Assembly: GCA_036435485.1 (NCBI GenBank)
Contig: CM071594.1
Span: 101,955,001-102,019,000 of the forward strand
Direction of reading: 5' to 3'
DNA length: 64,000 nucleotides
Source: Saposhnikovia divaricata
Taxonomy: Eukaryota > Streptophyta > Magnoliopsida > Apiales > Apiaceae
The notes beneath the pieces are model-generated. The model was not told where the DNA came from. It saw only the letters and a list, made by a program, of their open reading frames with translations, and searched no databases. Numbering within the stretch: position 1 is the stretch's first letter; each line of letters starts with the position of its first letter. The translations under genes and the position numbers were made by a program. Of the stretch, positions 10,538 to 20,537 are shown one piece after another.

Positions 10538-12011
10538 ATGCGAACATGATCTCAAACCAAAGCGGAACTAGAAAGGAAAGGAGAGGTAGTGTTACTAGAG
10601 GAAGAAGTTGAACCAATTGTTACAATGGGAGATCCTAATCCAGAGGCACCACCAAGAGCACTCATGGATTATTCGCAGCCAAGGATAAATGATATACAGT
10701 CTAGTATCATCAGGCCAGCTATCGCGGCGAATACCTTCGAGATTAAGCCTGGTACTATCCAAATGGTGCAGAACACAGTCCAGTTTGGGGGTGGTGCAAC
10801 TGAGGACCCTAATATGCACATTCGGAATTTCATCGAAATTTGTGACACCTTCAAGTTCAATGGTGTTTCATATGATGCTGTGAAGCTGAGACTCTTTCCT
10901 TTCTCTTTGAGGGACAAAGCTAAAGGCTGGTTACATTCTTTACCGGCTGGATCTATCACTACTTGGGAAGAGCTTGCACAAAAATTTCTCTCTAAATTCT
11001 TTCCCATGGCAAAAACAGCTGCCATAAGGAATGCTATTGCTCAGTTTGCTCAGGCACAGGGTGAGTCATTGTGTGAAGCTTGGGAGCGTTATAAGGAGAT
11101 GCTCAGAAAATGCCCCCATCACGGGATGCCCGACTGGATGGTTATTAATTGCTTCTATAATGGACTGGGAGGCCAATCTAGGCCTATGGTAGATGCTGCT
11201 TCTGGTGGAGCGTTGTGGGCTAAAAGCTACGAGGAAGCCTATGATCTGATTGAAATGATGGCTGCAAATGAGTACCAAAATCCTTCGCAGAGATTGCAAC
11301 AAAACAAAGTAGCAGGAGTTCTTCAAGTTGATACCGCTACTGCTCTGTCAGCTCAGTTAGAAGCTCTAAACATGAAGGTGGATTCTTTGGCTAATCTTGG
11401 GATGCAACAGGTCGCTAGCATCTGTGAGCTATGTGCAGGTGGGCATGACACTCGTCAATGTGCCATATCTAATGAGTCAGCTCAGTTCGTCAACAACTTT
11501 CAAAGGCCACATCATCCAGTTCCTAACACATATCATCCAAACAACAGGAATCACCCTAACTTTAGCTGGGGTAACAGTCAGAAGAACATGCAGCAATCAT
11601 TTATCCTCCTCCTAACCAGCAGTTTGGGGGTAGACAGTCCAACCCTTCGGGAATGCAGCAGCAGTATTCTCCAAGGCAGCAATATCAGCCTCCGGGATTT
11701 CAGCAGCAATCGAATGAAAAATTTGAATTAGAAGAATTGAGATCGATGGTTAAGAGTCAAGCGGTATCACTCCAGAGTCAGGCCTCATCTCTCAAGACAT
11801 TGGAAAATCATATTGGACAACTCGCAAATGCCCTACTCCATAGGCAGCAAGGAAGTCTGCCTAGCAACACAAAACCTAATCCAGGAAAAAAGGATGGCAA
11901 GGAACAGGTACAAGCTATTACTCTGCGGTCAGGAAAAGTCACAGGGAGCACAGACCTTGAACAGAATTCAAAACAGGCAGAGCAAAAGGAAGTTGCAGAA
12001 AAAGAAAAGTA
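10538..12011 (+). pseudogene. gag: gag of Athila-1
   Basis: Capsid/nucleocapsid polyprotein that would form the cytoplasmic virus-like particle. The ancestral start is probably ATG 10538, as in Athila-2 at 59423, but codon 4 is TGA (10547), so the first usable ATG is 10625. Conserved gag blocks include DPNMHIRNFIEICDTFK, LRDKAKGWLHSLPAGSITTW, ESLCEAWERYKEMLRKCPHH and the Athila zinc-finger CELCAGGHDTRQC. A Gln/Pro-rich linker and a coiled-coil-like segment (SLKTLENHIGQL) follow. Frameshifts near 11600 and 12008 disrupt it. Frame and wording pass into the protease region without a gap. Confidence 0.9.
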
Positions 12012-13186
12012 GCCACTCCATCAACCAGCAAGCAGTCGGTTCCTTCAGAGGCTAATCCTCCAGTCTATCCGCCTCCACCATTTCCTCAAAGGTTTCAGAA
12101 ACAGAAACTGGATCAGCAATTTGGCAAATTTCTGGAGGTATTTAAAAAGTTGCATATTAACATCCCATTTGCTGAAGCTTTGGAACAAATGCCTAGTTAC
12201 GCCAAATTTATGAAGGGAATTCTCTCGAAGAAGTTAAAGCTAGCCGACTTTGAGACGGTTGCATTGACGGAGGAATGTATTGCAATCTTGCAACAAAAAC
12301 TACCTCCAAAGCTTAAGGATCCAGGTAGCTTCACAATTCCCTACACTATTGGTAACGTGTCATTCAACAAATGCTTGTGTGATCTTGGTGCAAGAATTAA
12401 TCTGATGCCTCTCTCAGTCTTCATGACACTTTGACTCCTCGACCCAAAACCAACCAATATCTCTTTGCAGCTAGCTGACAGGTCGGTTACATATCCTCGT
12501 GGAATAGTGGAAGACGTTTTAGTCAAAGTGTATAAACTCATTTTTCCCGTCGACTTCGTCATCTTGGATTTTGAGGAAGATAAGAACATCCCTATCATCT
12601 TGGGAAGGCCATTCTTGGCGACAGGCAAAACGTTGATAGATGTTCAGAAAGGGGAGCTGACTATGAGAGTGCATGATCAAAACGTCACATTTAATGTTTT
12701 TAAAGCAATGCAACTCCCAACTGAAGAGGAAGAATGTTTCAGACTTGATATGGTTAAGTCACTGCAACATGAGGAAATGAATCAGTTGTTGAAGGTAGAT
12801 GCCTTGGTAAGCACTTTACAAGGGGAATCTGATTCTGAGGATGAAGAAATTACAGAGTATGTTCAAATGTTGAATGCTAACCCCTACCAAAGGAAGTTCA
12901 ATGCTTCACCGGAATCACTTGGCTTAGCTGAGCTTCAAAAATCACAGATTCGTCTAAAGCCATCTATTGAAGAAGCTCCTAAACTTGAACTTAAGCCACT
13001 GCCGGATCATTTAAGGTATGCATTTCTAGGTGACGCTTCTACATTACCTGTTATTATTGCTTCAAACCTGTCAGGTAGTGAGGAAGAAAAACTCTTGCAG
13101 ATTCTGAGAGAGTTCAAGTCAGCCATAGGATGGACCATAGCAGACATCAAGGGCATCAGCCCCTCTTACTGCATGCATAAATTCCA
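12012..13186 (+). pseudogene. Protease region of Athila-1 Gag-Pol
   Basis: Starts with a Pro-rich linker (YPPPPFPQRF), then the conserved INIPFAEALEQMPSYAKFMK segment. The aspartic protease active site reads LCDLGARINLMPLSVF where LCDLGAS is usual in Athila, so a Ser is replaced by Arg beside the catalytic Asp. A TGA at 12432 interrupts it and IPIILGRPFLATG follows, the typical second protease motif. The region then runs to the RT entry sequence (YCMHK), where a frameshift near 13183 moves into the RT frame. Confidence 0.85.
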
Positions 13187-14623
13187 ATGGAGGAAGGGAG
13201 CAAACCTTCTGTGGAACATCAGAGGAGGCTAAACCCCATCATAAAGGAGGTTATCAGGAAGGAAATTCTTAAATGGCTAGATGCAGGCATCATCTATCCC
13301 ATCTCGGATAGTTCTTGGGTGAGCCCTATTCAGTGTGTACCAAAGAAAGGGGGTATGACAGTGGTAACCAATGAGAAGAATGAGCTTATTCCAACTCGGA
13401 CTGTCACAGGTTGGAGAGTTTGTATGGACTATAGGAAACTGAACAAGGCTACTAGGAAGGATCACTTCCCTCTACCATTCATTGATCAGATGCTGGACAG
13501 ACTAGCTGGTCACGAGTACTATTGTTTGTTGGATGGGTATTCGGGCTATAATCAGATTGCCATAGCTCCAGAAGATCAGGAGAAGACTACCTTTACGTGT
13601 CCTTTTGGAACTTTTGCGTTCCGACGAGTTTCTTTCGGACTTTGTGGTGCTCCAGCCACCTTTCAAAGATGCATGATGGCTATTTTTTCAGATATGATTG
13701 GAATTAATGTGGAAGTCTTCATGGATGATTTCTCAGTGTTTGGGTCTTCTTATGACGAATGCTTGCATAATCTGAGCATGGTGTTGAAACGGTGTGTCGA
13801 GACAAATCTAGTGCTCAACTGGGAGAAATGCCACTTTATGGTACAGGAAGGCATCATTCTAGGTCACAAGGTGTCTAGAAAGGGCTTAGAAGTGGACAAG
13901 GCCAAGCTGGAGACAATCGAGAAACTTCCTCCTCCTATCTCAGTCAAAGGAATTCGCAGCTTTCTGGGACACGCTGGTTTCTATAGGCATTTTATAAAGG
14001 ACTTCTCTAAAATTACAAAGCCACTCTGCAGTTTACTAGAGAAGGACACTCCTTTTAAATTCACTGAGGAATGTTTGAAGTCATTCGAGCATTTGAAAAA
14101 GAAGTTGACAACTACTCCAGTCATTACAGCTCCTAACTGGAATGAGCCTTTCGAGATGATGTGTGACGCAAGTGATTTCACCGTGGGCGTGGTGTTAGGG
14201 CAAAGGAAGATGAATGTGTTTCATGTGGTTTACTATGCTTGTAAAACCCTTAATGATGCCCAACTGAATTACACCACCACTGAAAAAGAGCTTTTAGCAG
14301 TTGTGTACGAATTCGAAAAATTCAGATCTTACATGCTTGGTGCGAAGGTCACGGTCTACACAGACCACGCAGCTATTAAATTTATGCTCTCTAAAATGGA
14401 TGCTAAACCCTGATTGATTCGATGGGTACTCTTACTTCAAGAGTTTGAGCTTGAAATCAAGGACCGAAAGGGGACGGAAAATCAGGTAGCCAATCATCTC
14501 TCAAGATTGGAGCGGGGTGAGGAAATTAAAAAGGATGAAACTCTAATCAATGAACACTTCCCGGACGAGCAATTGTTTCAGGTGCAAGGGGAAGTACCAT
14601 GGTTTGCTGACTTTGTGAATTAG
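13187..14623 (+). pseudogene. pol: Reverse transcriptase and RNase H of Athila-1
   Basis: RT copies the element RNA to DNA and RNase H removes the RNA strand. Visible RT blocks: GWRVCMDYRKLNKAT, FPLPFIDQMLDRLAG, GYNQIAIAPEDQEKTTFTCP, FGLCGAPATFQRCM and the catalytic box FMDDFSVFG. Connection and RNase H follow: FEMMCDASDFTVGVVLGQ, TTTEKELLAVVYEFEKFR and YTDHAAIKF, so the Asp-Glu-Asp residues are present. Stops are TGA at 14411 (expected CGA) and TAG at 14621. The same frame continues into integrase, so two nonsense changes are the only damage from 13187 to 15883. Confidence 0.93.
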
Positions 14624-15883
14624 CTGGTGAGCAATGTCATCCCAACTGAGCTTTATTATGCTCAGAAGAAGAAGTTTCTACATGATGTGAAGTGGTACCG
14701 TTGGGACGAGCCTTATTTATTCAAGCAAGAACCGGATCAGCTTCTCAGGTGGTTTATTCCATACAGTGAGACGGAGGGGATTTTGCGAGATTGTCATGAC
14801 ACTATCTATGGTGGACATTATGGTGGAGATAAGACCGCTGCTCGAGTGCTTCAGGCAGGATTTTTCTGGCCAACTCTATTCAAAGATGCTCATCAGTTCG
14901 TGATGAGATGTGATCGATGCCAAAGAGTTGGTAATATTTCTAGGAGGAACGAAATGCCTCTAAATAATATGCTTGAAGTGGAGATTTTTGATGTTTGGGG
15001 AATCGATTTCATGCGTCCTTTTGTTTCATCGTGCAATAATCAGTATATTCTGTTGGCAGTGGATTATGTATCCAAATGGGTTGAGGTGAAGGCCCTACCA
15101 ACGAATGATGCTAAGGTAGTGCTTAATTTCCTTCACAAGAAGATCTTCACTCGTTTTTGGACCCCTCGTGCTATTATCAGTGATGAAGGAACTCATTTTT
15201 GCAATCGCCAGTTCACGGCTTTACTAGCCAAGTATCGAGTATCTCACCGCGTTCCAACAGCCTATCATCCTCAGACAAATGGTCAAGCCGAGGTTTCGAA
15301 TCGAGAAATCAAAAGAATCTTGGAAAAGGTAGTGAAACCTTCCAGGAAGGATTGGTCCATGAAATTAGATGAAGCCGTATGGGCCTACAGGACAGCATAT
15401 AAAACTCCATTGGGAATGTCCCCGTTTCAGCTTGTTTACGGTAAAGCATGTCATCTACCCGCGGAACTTGAACATAAGGCTTATTGGGCATTGAAGAAGT
15501 TAAATCTTGATATGGCAGCTGCTGGTGAAAAGAGGATTCTTCAATTAAATGAACTGGATGAGTTTCGTCTTCAAGCGTACGAGAACTCAAAAATGTACAA
15601 AGAGAAAGTGAAGAAGTGGCACGACAGGAAACTAGTGCCCAAAACCTTTGAACCAGGCCAATTAGTGCTTCTCTTCAATTCCTGGCTCAGGCTTTTTCCG
15701 GGTAAACTCAAGTCAATGTGGTCAGGGCCATTCACCATTAAAACTATTTATCCGCATGGAGCGGTAGAAATTTTCGAGAAGTCACCTGATCAAGCATTCA
15801 AGGTCAACGGTCAAAGGTTGAAACACTATTTTGGAGGAACGGTTAATCGTGAGAAAAGGGTGGTGGTTCTTGGTTCTACGTAG
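14624..15883 (+). CDS. Integrase of Athila-1 (open stretch of broken pol)
   Basis: Inserts element cDNA into the host chromosome. The 420-codon stretch is open after the TAG at 14621, but has no start of its own unless translation is rescued. Domains in order: HHCC zinc-binding region (CHDTIYGGHYGG..CDRCQRVG), catalytic core with Asp in WGIDFMRPF, Asp in IISDEGTHF and Glu in TNGQAEVSNREIK, then the C-terminal domain (FEPGQLVLLFNSW, LKSMWSGPFTIK). All three catalytic acidic residues are present. It ends at TAG 15881-15883, nine bases before a hairpin shared with Athila-2. Confidence 0.85.
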   Translation: MVSNVIPTELYYAQKKKFLHDVKWYRWDEPYLFKQEPDQLLRWFIPYSETEGILRDCHDTIYGGHYGGDKTAARVLQAGFFWPTLFKDAHQFVMRCDRCQRVGNISRRNEMPLNNMLEVEIFDVWGIDFMRPFVSSCNNQYILLAVDYVSKWVEVKALPTNDAKVVLNFLHKKIFTRFWTPRAIISDEGTHFCNRQFTALLAKYRVSHRVPTAYHPQTNGQAEVSNREIKRILEKVVKPSRKDWSMKLDEAVWAYRTAYKTPLGMSPFQLVYGKACHLPAELEHKAYWALKKLNLDMAAAGEKRILQLNELDEFRLQAYENSKMYKEKVKKWHDRKLVPKTFEPGQLVLLFNSWLRLFPGKLKSMWSGPFTIKTIYPHGAVEIFEKSPDQAFKVNGQRLKHYFGGTVNREKRVVVLGST

Positions 15884-15891
15884 TTGAAAAC

Positions 15892-15945
15892 TTAAAGTCA
15901 AGCTAGTGACGTTAAAGAAGCGCTTTGTGGGAGGCAACCCATGCG
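15892..15945 (+). promoter_or_regulatory. Post-pol hairpin and conserved GCGCTT..GGGAGGCA block
   Basis: TTAAAGTCA (15892-15900) pairs with TGACGTTAA (15907-15915) over a 6-base loop with one mismatch. It is followed at once by a block containing AAGCGCTTTGTGGGAGGCAA. Athila-2 has the same arrangement at 62114-62166 with a perfect 9-bp stem. The block after pol recurs in Athila elements generally; its function is not known to me. Confidence 0.65.
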
Positions 15946-16009
15946 TTTGGTTCGTTGTTTTTTTTGTTTCTATCAAAAAAAAAAAAAAATTCGTGAACAG
16001 GAACTCCAA

Positions 16010-16046
16010 CGCGCCACAGCGCGTGTCACTGCGCCGCAGCGCCCTC
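16010..16046. repeat. GCGC spaced palindromes after pol (Athila-1)
   Basis: GCGCCACAGCGC and GCGCCGCAGCGC occur in a row just before the ORF3 leader. They echo the GCGCAACAGCGC units in the same element's LTR. Confidence 0.7.
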
Positions 16047-16211
16047 AACCTACTGCCCAGCCCTCTTTTTGTTCGAACAAAATAAAACACCCCCCTTCTC
16101 AATTTATATCCTCTCCATCTCCTACATCCTAAATCTTTTATCATATCAATTTCAACCCCTCCCAATCCCAACTCATCTCATAACCTAACTTATAATCTCT
16201 ATACACTCATC

Positions 16212-16219
16212 TATATATA
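16212..16219 (+). promoter_or_regulatory. Candidate internal TATA box before ORF3
   Basis: CTATATATACACGTATACAC lies about 280 bp upstream of the ORF3 ATG in a C/T-rich leader with almost no G. Athila-2 has TATATATATA at 62530-62539 at the matching place, followed like this one by CACACA and AAATTC/AAATCC. Promoter activity is inferred. Confidence 0.4.
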
Positions 16220-16490
16220 CACGTATACACACAAATTCAAAACCCCCATTCCAATTCTCTCCAACATAATTCCAATTTTAAGGCTTCAAGAATCAAGTTC
16301 TGTGGAGTTTTACTTGCATGATCACCTCTCGGATTCGTAATTTGGTATATTCTTCTTCACTCTTTTTTATTTACGAATTGTGTTCTTGCGATTTTTGGAG
16401 ATTTTTTGTGTTGGTGGTTTTTGGGGGAATTTGCTTGGTTCATTATTTTTAGTGGATATTGGTGATATTGTATTGTTGGGTATTGTTGTT

Positions 16491-17669
16491 ATGGCTCCAA
16501 AGAGGGTACGTGTGGTGAGTAGTAGTAGTTCGGAGGAGGAGGTGGATGTGGATTATGATGTGGACAAGTTTGTGTCTAAGGCGGCACAAGAGGAATTTGA
16601 TAATTTATTGACGAAAGCCGTTGTCAAGGAAAGGGGTTTCGCTCCTTCGGTCGAGGATGGCGAATTGGGAGCTATGGTTACGGAGTTGGGGTGGTCGGCT
16701 TTTTGTGCAACGCCCGTGGCTGTCCGATTGAGCATAGTTAGGGAGTTTTATGCCAATGCCAAGGTACAGAAAAATGGGATCACTATGGTTAGGGGCCAGG
16801 CAGTGGCTTACAAGCCTGGGTCTATACGTCGCATTTTGTCTCAACCGGCGAAGCCTAGAGGTGCTGAGTATTGGGAACAAAAGACCCGGGATGATGTTGA
16901 CTTAGATGCTATTATAGTAGGGATGTTTATACCGGGCACGGTTTGGAAGTGCAAGGCCGGTACGACTAAGCAGCGTACTTTTCCTGCAGCTGCATTGACT
17001 AGGTATGCTCGAGCTTGGTTCATATTTATGTGTGCCCGTATAATGCCAACTTCACATGTCACTGATGTTACTGTCGAGCGTGCTATCATTTTGTGGGGTA
17101 TTCTGACCGGGAAATACATTGATCTCGGGTACCTAGTCTATCAGAATATCATGAAATTCTTGCGTGGCGGCACTACAGGCGGGATTCCACATGTTGTTAT
17201 TATTGCTGAGTTGTGTGTTCATGTTGGTGTTCGCTGGCATAATGATGAGACTTTGCACAGGCCGATTGGTTCTCTTGATCACCATGCGATTAAGAGGTTG
17301 GCGGAGTGGCCGGGCGGCACTCCTCACCCTAGGGGCCTTGGTTATGTTGTTATTGCTGAGGGAGGTGGTAATTCGCCACCGGTGGAGAGAGTGCTTCGAC
17401 AGATAGACAGAGCAGGACCTTCTCGCGCACAAACGAGCCAGACAAGTCAGGGGACTGTGGTTTTTAGTGATGCTCAGTTCAGGCGCATGATGAGGCGTTA
17501 TGATACTACACATGACATGATGCACCAATTTGCTACAGACTTGACTCAGTCATTGGATGGAGTGTACCGGCAGCAGGGTTTTCAGGTCACATGGCCCACC
17601 TTGGGAGCGCACCATGTTTATCCACCACCAGACACACCACCTGAGGAGGGTGACGATGCCGACGACTAG
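16491..17669 (+). CDS. ORF3 of Athila-1, putative plant transposon protein family
   Basis: Unbroken ORF of 392 codons in the position once called env-like. ATG 16491 is chosen because Athila-2 starts with the same MAPKR at 62795; upstream codons have no Met. It opens with an acidic Ser/Glu/Asp stretch (residues ~10-30). A domain of about 190 residues follows, with REFYANA, RGQAVAYKPGSIRRIL, a Trp-Phe region (YARAWFIFMCARIMPTSHV), GKYIDLGYLV and IPHVVIIAELC. These match the plant family annotated as putative plant transposon protein (PF20167-like). The tail is Pro/acidic. I see no signal peptide or convincing transmembrane helix, so 'envelope' is not supported. It is the longest undamaged complete ORF in the window. 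Function unknown. Confidence 0.85.
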   Translation: MAPKRVRVVSSSSSEEEVDVDYDVDKFVSKAAQEEFDNLLTKAVVKERGFAPSVEDGELGAMVTELGWSAFCATPVAVRLSIVREFYANAKVQKNGITMVRGQAVAYKPGSIRRILSQPAKPRGAEYWEQKTRDDVDLDAIIVGMFIPGTVWKCKAGTTKQRTFPAAALTRYARAWFIFMCARIMPTSHVTDVTVERAIILWGILTGKYIDLGYLVYQNIMKFLRGGTTGGIPHVVIIAELCVHVGVRWHNDETLHRPIGSLDHHAIKRLAEWPGGTPHPRGLGYVVIAEGGGNSPPVERVLRQIDRAGPSRAQTSQTSQGTVVFSDAQFRRMMRRYDTTHDMMHQFATDLTQSLDGVYRQQGFQVTWPTLGAHHVYPPPDTPPEEGDDADD

Positions 17670-18917
17670 GGGAGTATCTCTTGTACCCTTTAATTTTACC
17701 TTCAATGAGGACATTGAATTTAATAAGTTTGGGGGTGATTTTAGGGTATTAAGAATCATTGCATTGCATATAGCTGCATATTCATGCTAGTTCATATTAG
17801 TAATTTTGCATGTACTTTGGCCATGTCATTTAGTTACATTTAGGATGCCATGCCATATAGAATTATTTAGGATTGTAATATTATTTGTTCATGCATATCA
17901 CATGATTCCATATGAGTGTCTGTTTCTGGCTCAATAGGTCGACGTTAATTTGAGAGTGATGACAATGGATAGAGGGTTGATTTAAGTACTTATGAAATTG
18001 ACTTGCGTGTGTCGGGAACACAATCTTTTCACGTTCTCACTGTTTGCTCTTGGGCTAGATCGAGTCATACCTGGTTTGGCTGTTGGGATTTAATCACCTA
18101 TTTATATCTAGAATTTTCGTTATTCCCTTGATGGCGTAGGAGTACTTAAGTATAAGTTTGGTGGAAAACAGGGATTTCATGCTAAGTGTTGTGTCGTAGT
18201 GTAATAATGGCTATGCGTCAAATGGCTAGTAGCCGCTCATATTTAATATGAGTAGTCTAGGGGGGTGAGATAGTGCACCCATATGTGAATAAAAAAGAAA
18301 AAAAAAGAGTTATAAATATAAAAAATGAGCGTTTGTGAGAGTGTGTGTATGCTAATTGACTAGGGTGGGCTCTTTAGTACTCGAGCAAGTAAGTTCTAGG
18401 GGATTTTATGCCTAGTGACCTAAGACTTTTCCGGTCTGGGATCCACTAACCTAACGCTCGCTACAAGGGTGCTATTGTATAAGCCTTTAGGGGTCTCACC
18501 CATTGCACGATCAATAAGCATGTGTGTTTTGTGTTTTGTGGTGTTTTGTGTAGTTAAGCATGAATCCTTGTATACCTTAATTGATGATGGCGGTGTCTTT
18601 GAGTCATGGAGTGTCTAAAGTTCATTCTGTTTATAAACATGTGATTGTCTTGGTGAAGAATTGGTTATGCCTTTTATCTAGTTTCAAGAGTATATCTAGA
18701 GAGAAATGCACACACCACGTTCCGAGCATGTATTGTTAGTATACGGGGACTTAGTCGAGCTGTGTTTGGAGTTGTTGCATTCCGTGAGGCGTTTGCATGT
18801 TGAGTCGGTTTCGGTAATTTGTGTGGGATCATAGCATTAGGACATTTGTTTTGCATTATCATGACATTTAATTTTTAGTTGCATTCATTTATCATTTTAG
18901 GGTTGAGTTGCATTGCT
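17670..18917 (+). other. 3' untranslated spacer of Athila-1 with internal polypurine cassette
   Basis: Non-coding. At 17706-17735 it carries GAGGACATTGAATTTAATAA followed by GTTTGGGGGTG, closely like the true polypurine boundary at 18919-18949. Athila-2 keeps this internal cassette at 63006-63035. The rest is T/G-rich sequence without features I can name. Confidence 0.7.
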
Positions 18918-18918
18918 T

Positions 18919-18949
18919 GAGGACAAGCAACGGTTTAAGTTTGGGGGTT
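18919..18949 (+). other. Polypurine tract of Athila-1
   Basis: GAGGACAAGCAACGG followed by TTTAAGTTTGGGGGTT ends exactly at the 3' LTR start. It primes plus-strand DNA synthesis. Confidence 0.85.
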
Positions 18950-20438
18950 TGATAAGTGGATTTTATATCCACTATTTACCTTCTGTTTGGACTTTAATCG
19001 TTTGCGAGTTCTCGAGTTCGTTGTAGTTTGATATGTTTTCGTGTAAATTGTGTAGAATGTATCGTTGAAGGCATTATGGTGCTAAATTGGTTTAATGGTG
19101 GTGAATGAGTGTAGGTGGCGGCTTGTGTGCTGATTCCAGGAGCTAGGAGGCGCTGTAGCTCAGTTTCTAGCGCAACAGCGCTGTGTAAGCAGCATTTTCC
19201 AGGGGTGGTAAAGCGCAGCTGCGCGGTCTCAGGCGCTATAGCGCGTTTCCTGTTTCTTCCATGGCGCAGTAGCACAGCATGTAGGCGCAACAGCGCATTT
19301 TCCTCCTGTTGGCGCAACAATTTTCCAGGAGCCAGGAGGCGCAACAGCGCTCTAACTCGAGCAACAGCGCCTTGGAGAATTTTTCTGAATGTTAATTTTC
19401 TTCCGGGTCGAATTGTTTTGGGCCTATTTTTAGGGCAAGCAGTTGGGGACTTTTTATATATTATCTTAGGTAATAAAAACAGACGTAGGATTATTAGGGA
19501 TGGGGGCTACGACATTACTATCTTAGAAACAAATTAAAAGAAGGTTCTTCAAGCTAGTGACAAAGAGGAGGCCTAATCTATTTCATCTTTTATATTTTTC
19601 TTCGCACTATTGGGGATTCATTTCTATCTTATTTCTCTTCTATTATTATGTGTTTTTAGAACCATGTTTTCTTTAGAACCCATGATGGTGAAAGGTTCAA
19701 TTATGAAGTAATCATTATCATGGGGTTCCAATGGATTCAATTTCATAATTATTGTGTTTGACATGTGAACGACGTTGGGTGTTTTTATTGTGATAATCTA
19801 ATATGGTTTGATTTAATTGATAGATGTGTAGCTAGCATCTAAATTATTAATCCTTGATGATTGCGAAAGTGGATTCTAGGATTGGGAATATGCCATATTA
19901 GCATGGGTTCTTGAATCAATTTCTTATTCTTGATTAGTAGTATGATTTTACCCAACTTATATTGCCCCATGTAATTATAAAAGATAACTTGTGCTTAACC
20001 AATTGCTTTTCCAGATTGTATAGACATATATGATTTGATCGTAATGTGGTGTCCTCTTGACTTCTATCTGTTGTGGATGTTAAGTGGTTTGATATGAGTA
20101 TACTGAAAGGTAGCTCGTTATATTGTCGTGTTATCTGATTAATTATCTTGTTTATCATCTGTGTCGATTTAATTTGTCAACCTTTAGTGACGTTTCGATG
20201 AAATTGGAATCCCATGTTTTCTCATATATAAGAACTCTTAATTGTTAATTTATTCTCTCTTAGTTAATTAAAATAGTTTAATCAAAAACCCAAATTGATA
20301 AGTGTTCAAGCATTAAGAAGTAACCATACACCGTTGCATAAGTACTAAAATTTGAATTACACATAGTCTCTGCGGAACGAATCTTACTTATCACTTGCTA
20401 TTTGTGATCGCGTATACTTGCGTGTTTACGAACCAACA
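18950..20438 (+). repeat. 3' LTR of Athila-1
   Basis: Starts TGATAAGTGG and ends AACCAACA, near-identical to 8904-10390. The GCGC palindromes recur at 19150-19370 and are slightly better preserved than in the 5' copy, for example GCGCAACAGCGC where the 5' LTR has an A for C. Confidence 0.95.
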
Positions 20439-20537
20439 GTATTTAAGTCGTATAAGTTATAAGGTCGGTCGTTTACTAACAAAGATTATACCTCGAGATT
20501 TATTGTCAATTTTCTAAGTGGTTTTCCAAAATTATAA
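20439..20537 (-). repeat. Continuation of element D's 3' LTR
   Basis: Begins with the Athila-1 target duplication GTATT and follows the D LTR copy at 56696-56760 and the C LTR near 29710-29810. The match ends abruptly after ATTATAACCAAG, where sequence of element B's LTR begins. Confidence 0.75.

Larger units (their letters stand above)
8904..20438 (+). mobile_element. Full-length Athila-type Ty3/gypsy retrotransposon (Athila-1)
   Basis: An 11.5-kb element with two long LTRs (1487 and 1489 bp), a tRNA-Asp primer site, gag, pol, a third ORF and a polypurine tract. It sits in D's LTR with a 5-bp target duplication, GTACT at 8899-8903 and GTATT at 20439-20443; the D copy near 56696 shows the empty site. 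By eye the two LTRs differ at about ten positions in their first ~455 bp, so insertion is fairly recent. gag and pol are broken; ORF3 and the integrase stretch are open. Confidence 0.95.

Noticed and set aside
16380..16490. N-terminal extension of Athila-1 ORF3
   Set aside because: No Met codon in the extension; Athila-2 starts at the same MAPKR.
16491..17669. Calling Athila ORF3 an envelope gene
   Set aside because: No signal peptide, fusion peptide or clear membrane anchor is visible; its pattern fits the putative plant transposon protein family.
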